A stretch of 64,000 bases of DNA from Amaurobius ferox (lineage: Eukaryota; Arthropoda; Arachnida; Araneae; Amaurobiidae). Below the pieces are notes generated by a model. The model was not told the DNA's origin. It worked only from the letters and a program-made list of their open reading frames with translations, and made no database searches. Every line of letters begins with the position of its first letter. The stretch's first letter is position 1. This document shows, in pieces, positions 1 through 10,544 of this stretch. Location of the stretch: NCBI GenBank assembly GCA_951213105.1, contig OX578135.1, positions 163,215,250 to 163,279,249 on the forward strand. Reading direction: 5' to 3'. The position numbers and the translations under genes were made by a program.

Positions 1-144
1 TAAGTATGCATCTTATTTTCTTGTAATTATAATTTATATGAACTAATTATTTCAGTACATTTAGTTTTTGTTTCAGGGTTCATATGATATTTAGAAAAAA
101 TGATTTTTTTTTTTTAATTGATTCAATCATATTACTATTTTCAG

Positions 145-191
145 GTTTGGAGAAGGCTATGGACCTTACACTACATCTAAAAACTTGAATG
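145..191 (+). CDS. ERO1: ERO1 exon a (first visible)
   Basis: It follows a tttcag acceptor and precedes a gtatgt donor. Read from 146 it gives FGEGYGPYTTSKNLN and ends in phase 1, which joins in frame to the next exon. Family members usually have a W-L-E-G-L stretch before the cysteine, so this exon is unusually diverged. Phase and splice sites support it, but it is the weakest exon. Confidence 0.65.
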
Positions 192-335
192 GTATGTTAC
201 ATAGATAATGCATGTGTTGTGTATTCTATTAAAAAATATTTTTTAAGATATGTGTGTTATATATATAGTATCTCTGCTGCATTATGTTTCTGAATTTTTA
301 TTATAAATATTTTAATATAAAGTTTTTATAAACAG

Positions 336-428
336 CTATGTGCCTAGAAAAGAGAGCTTTCTACCGGACAATTTCTGGTCTGCATTCAAGCATAAGTATT
401 CATTTGTGCGCACAACATTATACTAAAG
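336..428 (+). CDS. ERO1: ERO1 exon b
   Basis: The acceptor is aaacag and the donor gtaaaa. It encodes [20 protein letters not shown] and then [10 protein letters not shown], the conserved ERO1 block that contains the FAD-contacting Ser-x-x-His (SGLH). The internal ATG is not a start; the frame comes from the preceding exon. Confidence 0.93.
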
Positions 429-3406
429 GTAAAAATTTATTATTTATAATAAATTATATACAGTGCTTTTCTTTAGAAAATACGGTGAGTAAACTCCACT
501 TCGATGAGAAGTATGGCTAAGTATCCATGTAAACAAACCCTTAAATTTACTTTGGGTTTGTTAAAATTTATTTAAATTTTATCTTTTTATTTATAATTTA
601 TATATCAATTTTCTTTATGCAACAAGTTGATTCAAAACTCACTGGAAATTAAGATCACTGGTAACATAGAGAAGATTGGTAGTAAATGCAGTTCACATTT
701 CCATGAGTAAAAAATGTTCCACAACTTTAAATGCTTACTAAATTAAAATAAGTATATAAATGTGTTAGATTCTGATGGTGTTTACAATTCTGTTTTTATA
801 GTACAATTGTTTGAAATATTTTATACAAAATAAATAAAATTTTTAAACTTCAAATATATTAAACAAAAAAATATTTTAAAAAAAGATAGGGGATATGTTG
901 TATTTCTAGAAGGAAAAAAATCCTGATTATATATATCCTCACTTCTAAATGATTTGGTATTTCATGATTGTTTATAGTGTTCTGAAGTTTTAGTTATAAA
1001 TTTTAACTATACTACAAAATGTGACATTTCATTCAAATGTTTTGTTTTTTAATTATTAACACAAACTACACTTCTTGTCTACACATATTCAAATTCCTTA
1101 TTAATGCAATATACAAGGGAAAATTGCATTTGATTTATTTCTAAACTTGAAGTATTAACAAAATTGTATGATTTATTTCAAACAATTGTATGATTTATTG
1201 TATGATTGCAAAAAAATTGTATGATTTATTTCTAAACTTGAAGTATTTCTCAAAATATTGGAATAGTTAATTCATTACTACTATTAAATCGGTGGTTCTC
1301 TACTGTCTTGGACTGTCAAGGAAATAAAAAAAATATTGTAAACATTCCTCTTTTTCTTGTGATACCAAAAATGAAACACATTTGAGATTAAATTTATTAT
1401 AATTAATGTTTTCAATATTTTTATTGATTTATAAGCTTATATTTCTGATATGTTTAAAATGATACTTTAATATGCATGAAATTTTTATTTTTAAACATTT
1501 TTTATTTGAAAATTTTGATATGTAACATAATATTATCTGACAAATAAACTGAGGCAAAAGAAGTTGAACACTGAGGATGTACAGGTAAAATCCAGCTGGC
1601 AGTGCAGTGGCATAGTTATAATAAGGGTGATCCAGGTGTTTTCCAACTGCATCAAGAAACCAGCTGTTATCAACATAAACTGAAAAACATTTTTATATTG
1701 AGTTTTCTAAAGTGGTAGTCAAATGGTAAAGACTATTTTTTTATTGTAACAACTCTTTGTATATTTAAGAGTCTTAAAAAAGATTTTATTTTCTAATAAA
1801 TTAATTTATTTATATGATGTAAATTTTAATCCTTTTTATGGATATCAGTTTATGAATTTTAACACTGCCAGTGAAATTCAGTCTACCCCACTTCCTCCTT
1901 GGTATGCTGATTGTATAAAAGGTTTTTAACTAATTAAAGATAACATAAAATATGCAATCATGAAATCAAATACATTAAAATATTCACCACATTTGAAACT
2001 AATTTCTGAAGCAGAAAAATATATTTTGGACTTTGATATCATGTTCTTTTGCAGTTTATTTCACACATACAGTAGAGTTTCAATCATCTTAGGTGTTATA
2101 TGGTTAGAAAACTAACTTCAATAATCCTAAAACTCTGATGATTTTCAGCAACACTTTTTATGCACTAAATAAGTGAATGACAAATCTGATCACTGACAAA
2201 TAAGTGAGCAACTTTAGTCTTTCAGCAAGAATGCAGAATTCCATTTTGATTCAAAATTTGTCGTCTTTCCAACTGCCATTTAAAATTCAGCAAGAAAAAC
2301 TTTTTGAATAGTATGAAACCTCAGATAGGCAACATTTGGTTAATAGATTCTATTGTAGTGTAGTTTAATTTGTTAAACTAGCTGCTTGTAGTGACTAACC
2401 TGGTTACTATTTTTAATAAGCTTGTAACTTACAATAGCTTAAATTGATTTTCAACAATTTAAAAATCATAAATGAAATGATATACAATGGAAATTAATAT
2501 CGAACAATGAAAAATGACAACAATGGAAAAATTGACTTCAATTAGTCTTCTAATATTGAAAAATTTGGTTTAAAAAAATCCCAAATAATTCACAAAAAAT
2601 TGATTAAAAAGTATTTTAATTTCAAAATATGTTATGAATTTAAGTCGAGATCATTTGAGATAAATATGCAAAAAATAATGACAATTAAATTTCCTTCTAT
2701 AAAATTTAGAAAAAAAATAGGCTAAAATGGCATGAAAATTTGAAAATATTCATTTTTTATATAAACTATGATATTTATACATTGCAGCTAAGTGCAAAGT
2801 TATCTGGATACATTGTATGTATTTCGTTAAATAAATACTCATATAATTGTGTGTGTGTTTTTTTTTAATAATTGTCTTATTGCAATGAAATACCAATCTA
2901 TGAACAAAAAAAAATTAAACCATGCTCGAATTGCAATACTATACTCATCAAACTTAAATGCCTCATTTTGTATGTGCCCTTTCCCTTACTGTAGGTTGAT
3001 AAAAAAAATATATAAATTTTCACAACTTCATTAATCCAAAAATAAAATGACAAATTGCCACCCGACTGATAAATAACAACTTCAATGCTTGTTGTGAAAT
3101 TCATCTTGCCTCTTTGAATTACAATAATCTACTAAGTATTCTTAGAAAGTAGAAAACAGCAAGATCTTTGCCCTCCTTATCACTTCTACCAATTTACAAT
3201 GTCTAGGACAGAGGCATGACTGTGTTTCAAAAAATATGAGAAAATAAAAAAATTATAGCTTTTTAAGTAGAATTTTAGGGATCTTTTATGAATAAAGTAT
3301 TTGTAATTTTCAAACTGTAAACTTTAAGTTTTGAAAAACCTGTGCTACTCTATGGGTCTGTCAATAAATTTCCTTAGTATTCATAGAGAAATTCATGGGA
3401 TATAGA
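429..3406 (+). other. ERO1 intron, left part: no gene seen
   Basis: AT-rich intron sequence. A degenerate pogo/Tigger-like terminus (CAGTAGAGTTTCAATCATC) is at about 2071. A short direct repeat containing TTGTATGATTTATT recurs at 1150-1235. No exon or coding relic is recognisable; short reading frames such as 2849-3034 look random. Confidence 0.6.
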
Positions 3407-3408
3407 TA

Positions 3409-4740
3409 CGAGGCATGTTTTTTATGTAAGTACCGCTTTGCGATTCCGCCGCCGCAGCGCTACGGTCGGCATTCCGCGCATGCGCGCTGGTTACCTACAT
3501 CTCTTGTCTGCGCACTGACGCCATTACAGTCTGATTCTTCATTGTATACGTTGTTTACTGAGTGTTTAAGATGCCTCCGACAATCGTGAGTCCCGCCGAT
3601 TGTGAAGTACGGGCTGTTATACGATTTCTTAGTGCTAAAGGCGTAAAACCGATCGATATTCATCGTGAGATCTGTGAAGTTTACGGACAAAACATTATGA
3701 GTGATGGAATGGTAAGGAAATGGGTGAGAGCATTTAAAGATGGCCGCACAAATGTGCATGATGAAGAATGGAGTGGGCGTCCTTCGGTCTTTAATGAAGA
3801 TTTAGTGCAGAAAGTGGAAGAAAAGGTGAGAGAAAACAGACGCTTTACAATTTCATCAATGTGCGACTGGTTTCCTCAATATTCTCGTAGTGTTTTGTAT
3901 CGCATTGTGACCGAGAACTTGAATTACCGGAAATTGTGTTCACGTTGGGTTCCAAAAATGTTGACGGATTTGCACAAAACCCAACGTTTAGGCAGTGCAT
4001 TGACTTTCCTTGAGCGGTACCACAATGAAGGTGAAGATTTTTTAGACCAAATTGTTACTGGTGACGAAACATGGGTGGCCTACGTCACACCAGAATCAAA
4101 ACAACAATCCATGGAATGGCGACATTCATCATCACCCAAAAGAGTGAAGTTTAAGCAAACAATTTCTGCCCGGAAAATCATGTGCACAGTTTTTTGGGAC
4201 AAAAAAGGAGTATTGCTAGTGGAGTTTCTGCCTCGTAATGAGACAATCAATGCAGCGTCTTATTGTGAGACATTGAACAATCTGCGTCGTGCAATCCAGA
4301 ACAAAAGACGTGGCAAGTTGAGTAAGGGTATCGTTTTGCTGCATGACAATGCCCGTCCACATGTGGCTAATCGGACCAAAGATCTCATCAAATCTTTTAA
4401 ATGGGAAACTCTAGATCATCCTCCATACAGCCCTGATCTGGCGCCCAGCGACTACCATTTGTTCCTGCACTTGAAGAAACACCTGGGTGGTCAGCGTCTT
4501 CAAGACAATAACGAAGTCAAAACAGTTGTGATACAGTGGTTAACAAGTCAGGCGGCAGAATTTTATGAGGAGGGTATTCAAAAACTGGTGCCACGTTATG
4601 ACAAGTGCCTCAATATTCACGGAAATTATGTAGAAAAGTAGATTAAGGTACAGGCTTTCATGTAGAAATAAAATTATTGCGATATCTTTGCACGTCTTTT
4701 TTTAATTCCAAAACGGTACTTACTTAAAAAACATGCCTCG
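3409..4740 (+). mobile_element. mariner element, copy 1, full length with TIRs and TA TSD
   Basis: A 1332 bp DNA transposon flanked by TA (3407-3408 and 4741-4742). The 27 bp terminal inverted repeats begin CGAGGCATGTTTTTTA and differ at a single base. The GC-rich 5' leader (CCGCCGCCGCAGCGC) stands out from the AT-rich intron. It sits inside an ERO1 intron in the same orientation as the gene. It is near-identical to copy 2 at 8035-9365. Confidence 0.96.
3571..4641 (+). CDS. mariner transposase (copy 1), intact
   Basis: This 356-residue cut-and-paste transposase of the Tc1/mariner superfamily would excise and reinsert its own element at TA sites. The start is taken at ATG 3571 (MPPTIVS); the frame extends upstream only through a GTG. 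The N-terminal part is the paired helix-turn-helix DNA-binding region, ending near the linker SGRPSV. The catalytic domain shows TGDETW (D165), HDNARPH (D259) and PPYSPDLAPSDYHLF (D294). This gives the DD34D spacing of true mariners. The length matches the family (~345-355). No stop or frameshift is present, so it may be functional. Compared with copy 2 it has, for example, Trp for Arg in the SGRPSV linker region and Arg for Pro near residue 149. The near-invariant RSGRPS linker in copy 2 suggests that the Trp here is a derived change. Confidence 0.95.
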   Translation: MPPTIVSPADCEVRAVIRFLSAKGVKPIDIHREICEVYGQNIMSDGMVRKWVRAFKDGRTNVHDEEWSGRPSVFNEDLVQKVEEKVRENRRFTISSMCDWFPQYSRSVLYRIVTENLNYRKLCSRWVPKMLTDLHKTQRLGSALTFLERYHNEGEDFLDQIVTGDETWVAYVTPESKQQSMEWRHSSSPKRVKFKQTISARKIMCTVFWDKKGVLLVEFLPRNETINAASYCETLNNLRRAIQNKRRGKLSKGIVLLHDNARPHVANRTKDLIKSFKWETLDHPPYSPDLAPSDYHLFLHLKKHLGGQRLQDNNEVKTVVIQWLTSQAAEFYEEGIQKLVPRYDKCLNIHGNYVEK

Positions 4741-4898
4741 TACATACATGGATATACTGACATATTTTAATAAGAGAACATGATAAAATCATGGTAGTAT
4801 AATATATATATTATACTGTATAATATATATATGCAGTACTATATATATATATTAACAATCCCTTTATTTTATGTTGTGTATTTATTGTATTAGATATT

Positions 4899-5063
4899 CA
4901 GTAAAACCTGTATGAGCAACATGCAACCACATCGATCAAGACCTATTATTGAAGTATGGGATTGTCCCATCCATACACACAGTTTCTGATATTGAGTGAC
5001 CACCTGTTTTGATAACCACTTATTCTGGTAACTGTAGATGGTTATTTTAGACAGGTTTCACTG
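4899..5063. mobile_element. small TIR element (pogo/Tigger-type MITE)
   Basis: CAGTAAAACCTGT at the left is the inverse of ACAGGTTTCACTG at the right, giving a ~165 bp element with no coding capacity. The right end is followed by TA; the left is not preceded by a perfect TA. The terminal motif resembles pogo/Tigger elements, which is an inference from the end sequence only. Confidence 0.55.
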
Positions 5064-5164
5064 TAGTATGTTATAGATGTAAAAGCATATATGAAAGAAT
5101 GTACATTTTAATTGACTAGATTTATTTACAAGTTAAAATTGAATTTTTTCTTTCATTTTTTTAG

Positions 5165-5411
5165 CTAAAGATTGCTTTACTAAAGGTGAATGGGGACCTA
5201 ATATTCAAGAGTTCAAAAAACGTTTTGATCCAGGTCATACAAATGGAGAAGGACCTCACTGGCTCAAGAATTTATACTTCATATACCTCTTAGAATTACG
5301 AGCAATAGCTAAAGCGGCATCATACTTTGAAAATGAGCTTTTTTTTACTGGAAATTCAGAAAATGATCAAGATGTTCAAATGGCTGTGAAAAAGTTGCTA
5401 GAAATTGCCAA
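5165..5411 (+). CDS. ERO1: ERO1 exon c
   Basis: The acceptor is ttttag and the donor gtaatt. The 247 nt exon encodes AKDCFTKGEWGPNIQEFKKR, then FDPGHTNGEGPHWLKNLYF and IYLLELRAIAKAASYFE, ending KKLLEIA. It aligns with the helical core of ERO1. The conserved basic pair in GPRRLKNLYF is His-Trp here. It ends in phase 2. Confidence 0.93.
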
Positions 5412-5624
5412 GTAATTTTTTTAGCATCTTTAACTTTTGCTCTATTACATATTTTTTTACAGTGTGATACTTGAAGGTAGTTTTTGTTTTTGTAAAGTAG
5501 ATAGATTTTTTACATGTAAAGGGTTCCTTATGTCGAAATTGTTATTAATAACTTAGAAATTGCATAAAATTATATCGCATTCAACAGATTCAACAGATCA
5601 TAGAATCAATAATACTTTATGCTA

Positions 5625-8034
5625 TAAATTAATAATAATTCCACTTCACAAAAATTCTGCAAAGTTTTTAATTGCATATACAAACTTAATTGTACTATTT
5701 GTAACTTATCCTATATTGGCCAAACCAGCAACCCTTTACATCTGAGAATGAATGTCCACAGGGATCATATTAAAAAATTTGACCATAAAGTCTTTAATGA
5801 TCTCCCTACTAAAAATCAATTTGAATATCAGCACTTTGCTACACACGGATTTAAAAATGTATCCCTTCATATTTTATATATTAAAATTCCACTCACTGAT
5901 AGATTAGTATTTGAAAATTATTACATTAAAAAATATAAAACTCTCTTCCCCTATGGCTTAAATCAAATTTATAATAATAATAATGTTGTTAACAATAGTT
6001 TTGAATACAATTCTAATAAATCTTCAGTATATAAACATCTTTTTCAGTATTCAAAGTCATCAACTCCTAGTAAAAAGCGATATAAGCGTGGCAAAGGAAA
6101 AAGTAACTTAAGTAAAACTATTGATTACAATGCAGGCATTATGAAATTACAATATAATTATTCTCAAACTTTCAATTTTCTACCTGTTAGAACTTGGTTA
6201 TATAAGTCAAAAAATGCAAATTAAGTATTGTTTATACTAATTTTTTAAAATTAAAATTAACTCATGAGCATTTTAAACATTTATTTTATGATTTGCTTCT
6301 TTCACGTACAAATTTCTTAAATTACCACCTACTCCATTCACCAAATCCACATACTAAAATAGCTTACTGTGTAATTTCTTTTAAACACCCTATTCTTAAT
6401 TCTCTTAACTTCAATAATTTATTTGCAAAACATCAGCACTTGTTACCAGTAAATGATATCAAAATACAAAAATCATTCAAATATAATTTACCAATTGGTA
6501 GAACTATTTACAATTACAATGAAGTTTCCAGGACATTAAACTCCGATGACCTTACATCATGTGTATGCAGCAATCAAAATCTTGCCCCTTATGTCAACTC
6601 CTCTCATGGACACATTATTACTGGGGATCTCAGTATAGTTCAGGATGATATACTTGGGGATATTATGAATAAAGGGTCTAAATTTCGCATTCCATTCTGC
6701 CATCACCCTAAACCACTTCTTCAGTCTATATCATTTGATTTTGATAAATTCATATATCAACTTGCTTGTTCACATTCCATTCCTATTGAAGCATTCCATC
6801 TATGGAAGTATACTACCTTACATCTACTTAAAAATGTTATATTATAAAAACATTAAATTAATGAAGCCTAGGTATCCTTATAAACAACTCCTATCTGCTA
6901 TTAAAGAACTACAACAACATTTTGTCATAACTTATGTAGATAAAGCTTCTAATAATTATGCCATCATTTGTAAAAAATATTATGTTTCTCTGTTACAGAA
7001 TTACTTAAAAAATAATCAAATTTTTAAACCCATTAATAATCAGTCTATCAAAATCAAAACTAAAATGCTAAAATTATATGCACAATTAAATATTAATTGT
7101 AAGTTTTTTAAATTTCCTTATGTTACTTTGGTTCCTAAATTCCATAAATCGCCTCTCAGATTTAGAACAGTCACTTGTGGACATAATACATTTACCACTA
7201 CAGCTAGTAAGTACTTTTTTAACTGTTTAAATAGAATTAATGAATCTCTTACATTTAGGAATTCAGGATATTTCATTTTGAACAAATTTTTGATTTAGTT
7301 AATCACCTTAGTAAGCTTCCACAAATTTTTGCTATTTAATAATATTTTCATTAAAGATTTATATAAAGTTATTATCGCTCTTTATCATGAATATATATCT
7401 TCCAATCATGTTGCTTTTAATGTCAAAAATTTCCCTATGCTCTTGCACTTTGTGTTATATAACAATTATATTATCCAAGGTGATAACATTTATTTACAAA
7501 CATCTGGTGTACCACAAGGTGGCTGTAGTAGTAGTATTTTCACTAACTTATATCTTTATTATTATGAATGTCATTTTAACTCTAATTCATATGTATTATA
7601 TATAGATATGTTGACGACTTAATTTGTATTATCATTGATGATTCCTATCCCATTAATATTGATTTTTACCCATCTAACCTAGAATTAATTCCTAATGAGC
7701 CTAGCGTTAGTCAAACTGTAAATTTTTTAGACCTTAATTTAGATACCATCAATAATCATGTAATCACCAATCTATATGATAAAAAAGATTCTTACAACTT
7801 CACTATCATAAAGCTGCTATCATATCATTCTTATAATTCTATTCAATTGTTTAGAAACATCATCTTAAACCAGCTATTTCGAATACATCGACTTTCTGAT
7901 CCTTGGTTTCACTTTCTCCACATCAATAATCTTAAACGCATTTGTCAAAATTACCAATATCCAGAAGTATTTGTAAATAATATTATTAATAATTTCAAAT
8001 ATACCACGTAATAATTTTACACTTGTATTATTTA
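5625..8034 (+). pseudogene. Penelope-like element copy 1 (5'-truncated, frameshifted)
   Basis: This is a decayed sister of the intact PLE at 41505-44922, in the opposite orientation. Similarity starts near 5625 (AAATTAATAATAATTCC), within the GIY-YIG coding part, so the zinc-finger-like N-terminus is missing. Broken frames follow: GIY-YIG C-terminal half with HRDHIKKFDHK and YIKKYKTLFPYGLNQ (5748-6224), the middle region (6293-6847), the RT N-terminal part (6735-7298), and the motif B region with SGVPQGG and a YIDMLTT-type broken motif C (7329-7622). The coding end reads NNFKYTT. Its 3' UTR continues after the mariner inserted at 8035, so the mariner is younger. It lies in the 12.4 kb ERO1 intron. 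Confidence 0.9.
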
Positions 8035-9365
8035 CGAGGCATGTTTTTTATGTAAGTACCGTTTTGCGATTCCGCCGCCGCAGCGCTACGGTCGGCGTTC
8101 CGCGCATGCGCGCTGGTTACCTACATCTCTTGTCTACGCACTGACGCCATTACAGTCTGATTCTTCATTGTATACGTTGTTTACTGAGTGTTTAAGATGC
8201 CTCCGACAATCGTGAGTCCCGCCGATTGTGAAGTACGGGCTGTTATACGATTTCTTAGTGCTAAAGGCGTAAAACCGATCGATATTCATCGTGAGATCTG
8301 TGAAGTTTACGGACAAAACATTATGAGTGATGGAATGGTAAGGAAATGGGTGAGAGCATTTAAAGATGGCCGCACAAATGTGCATGATGAAGAACGGAGT
8401 GGGCGTCCTTCGGTCTTTAATGAAGATTTGGTGCAGAAAGTGGAAGAAAAGGTGAGAGAAAACAGACGCTTTACAATTTCATCAATGTGCGACTGGTTTC
8501 CTCAATATTCTCGTAGTGTTTTGTATCGCATTGTGACCGAGAACTTAAATTACCGGAAATTGTGTTCACGTTGGGTTCCAAAAATGTTGACGGATTTGCA
8601 CAAAACCCAACGTTTAGGCAGTGCATTGACTTTCCTTGAGCCGTACCACAATGAAGGTGAAGATTTTTTAGACCAAATTGTTACTGGTGACGAAACATGG
8701 GTGGCCTACGTCACACCAGAATCAAAACAACAATCCATGGAATGGCGACATTCATCATCACCCAAAAGAGTGAAGTTTAAGCAAACAATTTCTGCCCGGA
8801 AAATCATATGCACAGTTTTTTGGGACAAAAAAGGAGTATTGCTAGTGGAGTTTCTGCCTTGTAATGAGACAATCAATGCAGCGTCTTATTGTGAGACATT
8901 GAACAATCTGCATTGTGCAATCCAGAACAAAAGACGTGGCAAGTTGAGTAAGGGTATCGTTTTGCTGCATGACAATGCCCGTCCACATGTGGCTAATCGG
9001 ACCAAAGATCTCATCAAATCTTTTAAATGGGAAACTCTAGATCATCCTCCATACAGCCCTGATCTGGCGCCTAGCGACTACCATTTGTTCCTGCACTTGA
9101 AGAAACACCTGGGTGGTCAGCGTCTTCAAGACGATAACAAAGTCAAAACAGTTGTGATACAGTGGTTAACAAGTCAGGCGGCAGAATTTTATGAGGAGGG
9201 TATTCAAAAACTGGTGCCACGTTATGACAAGTGCCTCAATATTCACGGAAATTATGTAGAAAAGTAGATTAAGGTACAGGCTTTCATGTAGAAATAAAAT
9301 TATTGCGATATCTTTGCACGTCTTTTTTTAATTCCAAAACGGTACTTACTTAAAAACATGCCTCG
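8035..9365 (+). mobile_element. mariner element, copy 2, nested in PLE copy 1
   Basis: A 1331 bp element bounded by TA (8033-8034, 9366-9367) with the same termini as copy 1, apart from one A fewer in the right TIR. The sequence on either side rejoins to match the uninterrupted 3' region of PLE copy 2 (ATTATTTA then TCTTTGATTGG), so the insertion site is proven by comparison. Confidence 0.96.
8197..9267 (+). CDS. mariner transposase (copy 2), intact
   Basis: A 356-residue DD34D transposase, almost identical to copy 1: TGDETW (D165), HDNARPH (D259), and SPDLAPSDYHLF (D294). The linker reads RSGRPSV, the usual family form. Differences from copy 1 include Arg/Pro near residue 149, Met/Ile in ARKIMC/ARKIIC, Arg/Cys in LPRNE/LPCNE, RR/HC in LNNLRRAI, and changes in LQDNNEV/LQDDNKV. 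No stop or frameshift. Whether either copy is active cannot be told from sequence; the Cys and His changes in copy 2 could be damaging. Confidence 0.95.
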   Translation: MPPTIVSPADCEVRAVIRFLSAKGVKPIDIHREICEVYGQNIMSDGMVRKWVRAFKDGRTNVHDEERSGRPSVFNEDLVQKVEEKVRENRRFTISSMCDWFPQYSRSVLYRIVTENLNYRKLCSRWVPKMLTDLHKTQRLGSALTFLEPYHNEGEDFLDQIVTGDETWVAYVTPESKQQSMEWRHSSSPKRVKFKQTISARKIICTVFWDKKGVLLVEFLPCNETINAASYCETLNNLHCAIQNKRRGKLSKGIVLLHDNARPHVANRTKDLIKSFKWETLDHPPYSPDLAPSDYHLFLHLKKHLGGQRLQDDNKVKTVVIQWLTSQAAEFYEEGIQKLVPRYDKCLNIHGNYVEK

Positions 9366-10133
9366 TATCTTTGATTGGATAACTCATTTTTGAGAATTCA
9401 CCCATTCCTATCACCTAACTTACCACTTGGCCTGAGTCTAATACTGTTTACTATTTTCAATGACTATTTTCCACTTGTCCTGAGTCGTATACTGTTTACT
9501 ATTTTTGAAAGTCTCCATACATATTATGTATCGTTCAAATGTATTCATTCCGGTGCCCACTCGCATTGACGAAGTGAGGTGAAATGCTCAGTAGCTTGTT
9601 CAACTTACACGTGGTAGCAATGCTAGTGAGTTCATATTTCTGTTCGAGGAGGTATTATTATTCTGATTTATAATTCAATTGACTTATTTTTCTCCTTCCA
9701 CTAGCCAGTAGACAGTTCCAATGGTGTCTATAGTTAAATACTACCGCCATTGTCAGAAACTGGCTATTCTATCGGTTTTAATTCGAATTGTATGGCTGTC
9801 CTGATGAGAATGCAATTTCGAACTAACCGCCATTTTTTGTGTAGTTTCAATTGATTGTTCTCTATGTCTTAATCTTTTATCTTGAGCTAATTATTATTGC
9901 CTTTTCTCATTTTTGCCATGTTTTCTTTTTCATTTTTATTTATATTTATACTTTTAATTGTGATTTTTGTATCCTAATATTCTTCTCATCCCCCTTTCCA
10001 TTGTAGTGATATGTTACCTTCTATCTTTATCCTTAGTCTTGGTCTATAGTTACTCATTTGTAACAGATATGCTAGTGATGGGTTTTTTTGTACATACAGT
10101 AGTTTATGCATAATTTTCGATTAAAATCTTTCA

Positions 10134-10164
<31 letters not shown>

Positions 10165-10165
10165 T
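9366..10165 (+). mobile_element. 3' UTR and tail of PLE copy 1
   Basis: Continuation of PLE copy 1 beyond the nested mariner. It matches, in reverse complement, 41505-42360 of the intact copy and ends in an (AT)n tract at about 10142-10163, as that copy does. It carries a block CTGATGAG...CGAAC at 9801-9823 that is conserved in both copies. Confidence 0.85.
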
Positions 10166-10544
10166 CTGTACACATGCACCTATGTTAGAGGTGTATAAGT
10201 CTGAACAAATTATTTAGATACTCAGAATTCCTAGCCATTAAAATATAGTTGGCTGGAAATTCAGAAATATTGGAAGTTCCGAGTATTACGAAGACCCGAG
10301 TTCAAAAATGTATTTGTATTATCCATTTTCAAAATATTAATATAATTTGTTATTTTGTATTTTAGCTATATATACCAAATAGTTTTACCAAATAACCGAA
10401 TATATGTACAGAGTATTAAATTTATGTAACCAAATAATAGACACATCTGTATAAAACATAATTAGCTTAAAAATTGTAATTTTATGGTTTGCTATATATT
10501 TGAAAACAAGACATCAGTTTAGACAGAATAGTGTTTTATGAGAG
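10166..10544 (+). other. ERO1 intron, no gene seen
   Basis: AT-rich sequence between the PLE tail and the next TIR element. Nothing coding is recognised. Confidence 0.6.

Noticed and set aside
60..144. Additional ERO1 exon upstream after the TTTCAG at 74-79
   Set aside because: The sequence after it has stops in the needed frame and no ERO1 similarity.
3460..3759. 99-codon frame on the - strand opposite the mariner start (and the same at 8134-8385)
   Set aside because: It is the antisense shadow of the mariner leader and transposase N-terminus; repeated because the mariner is repeated.
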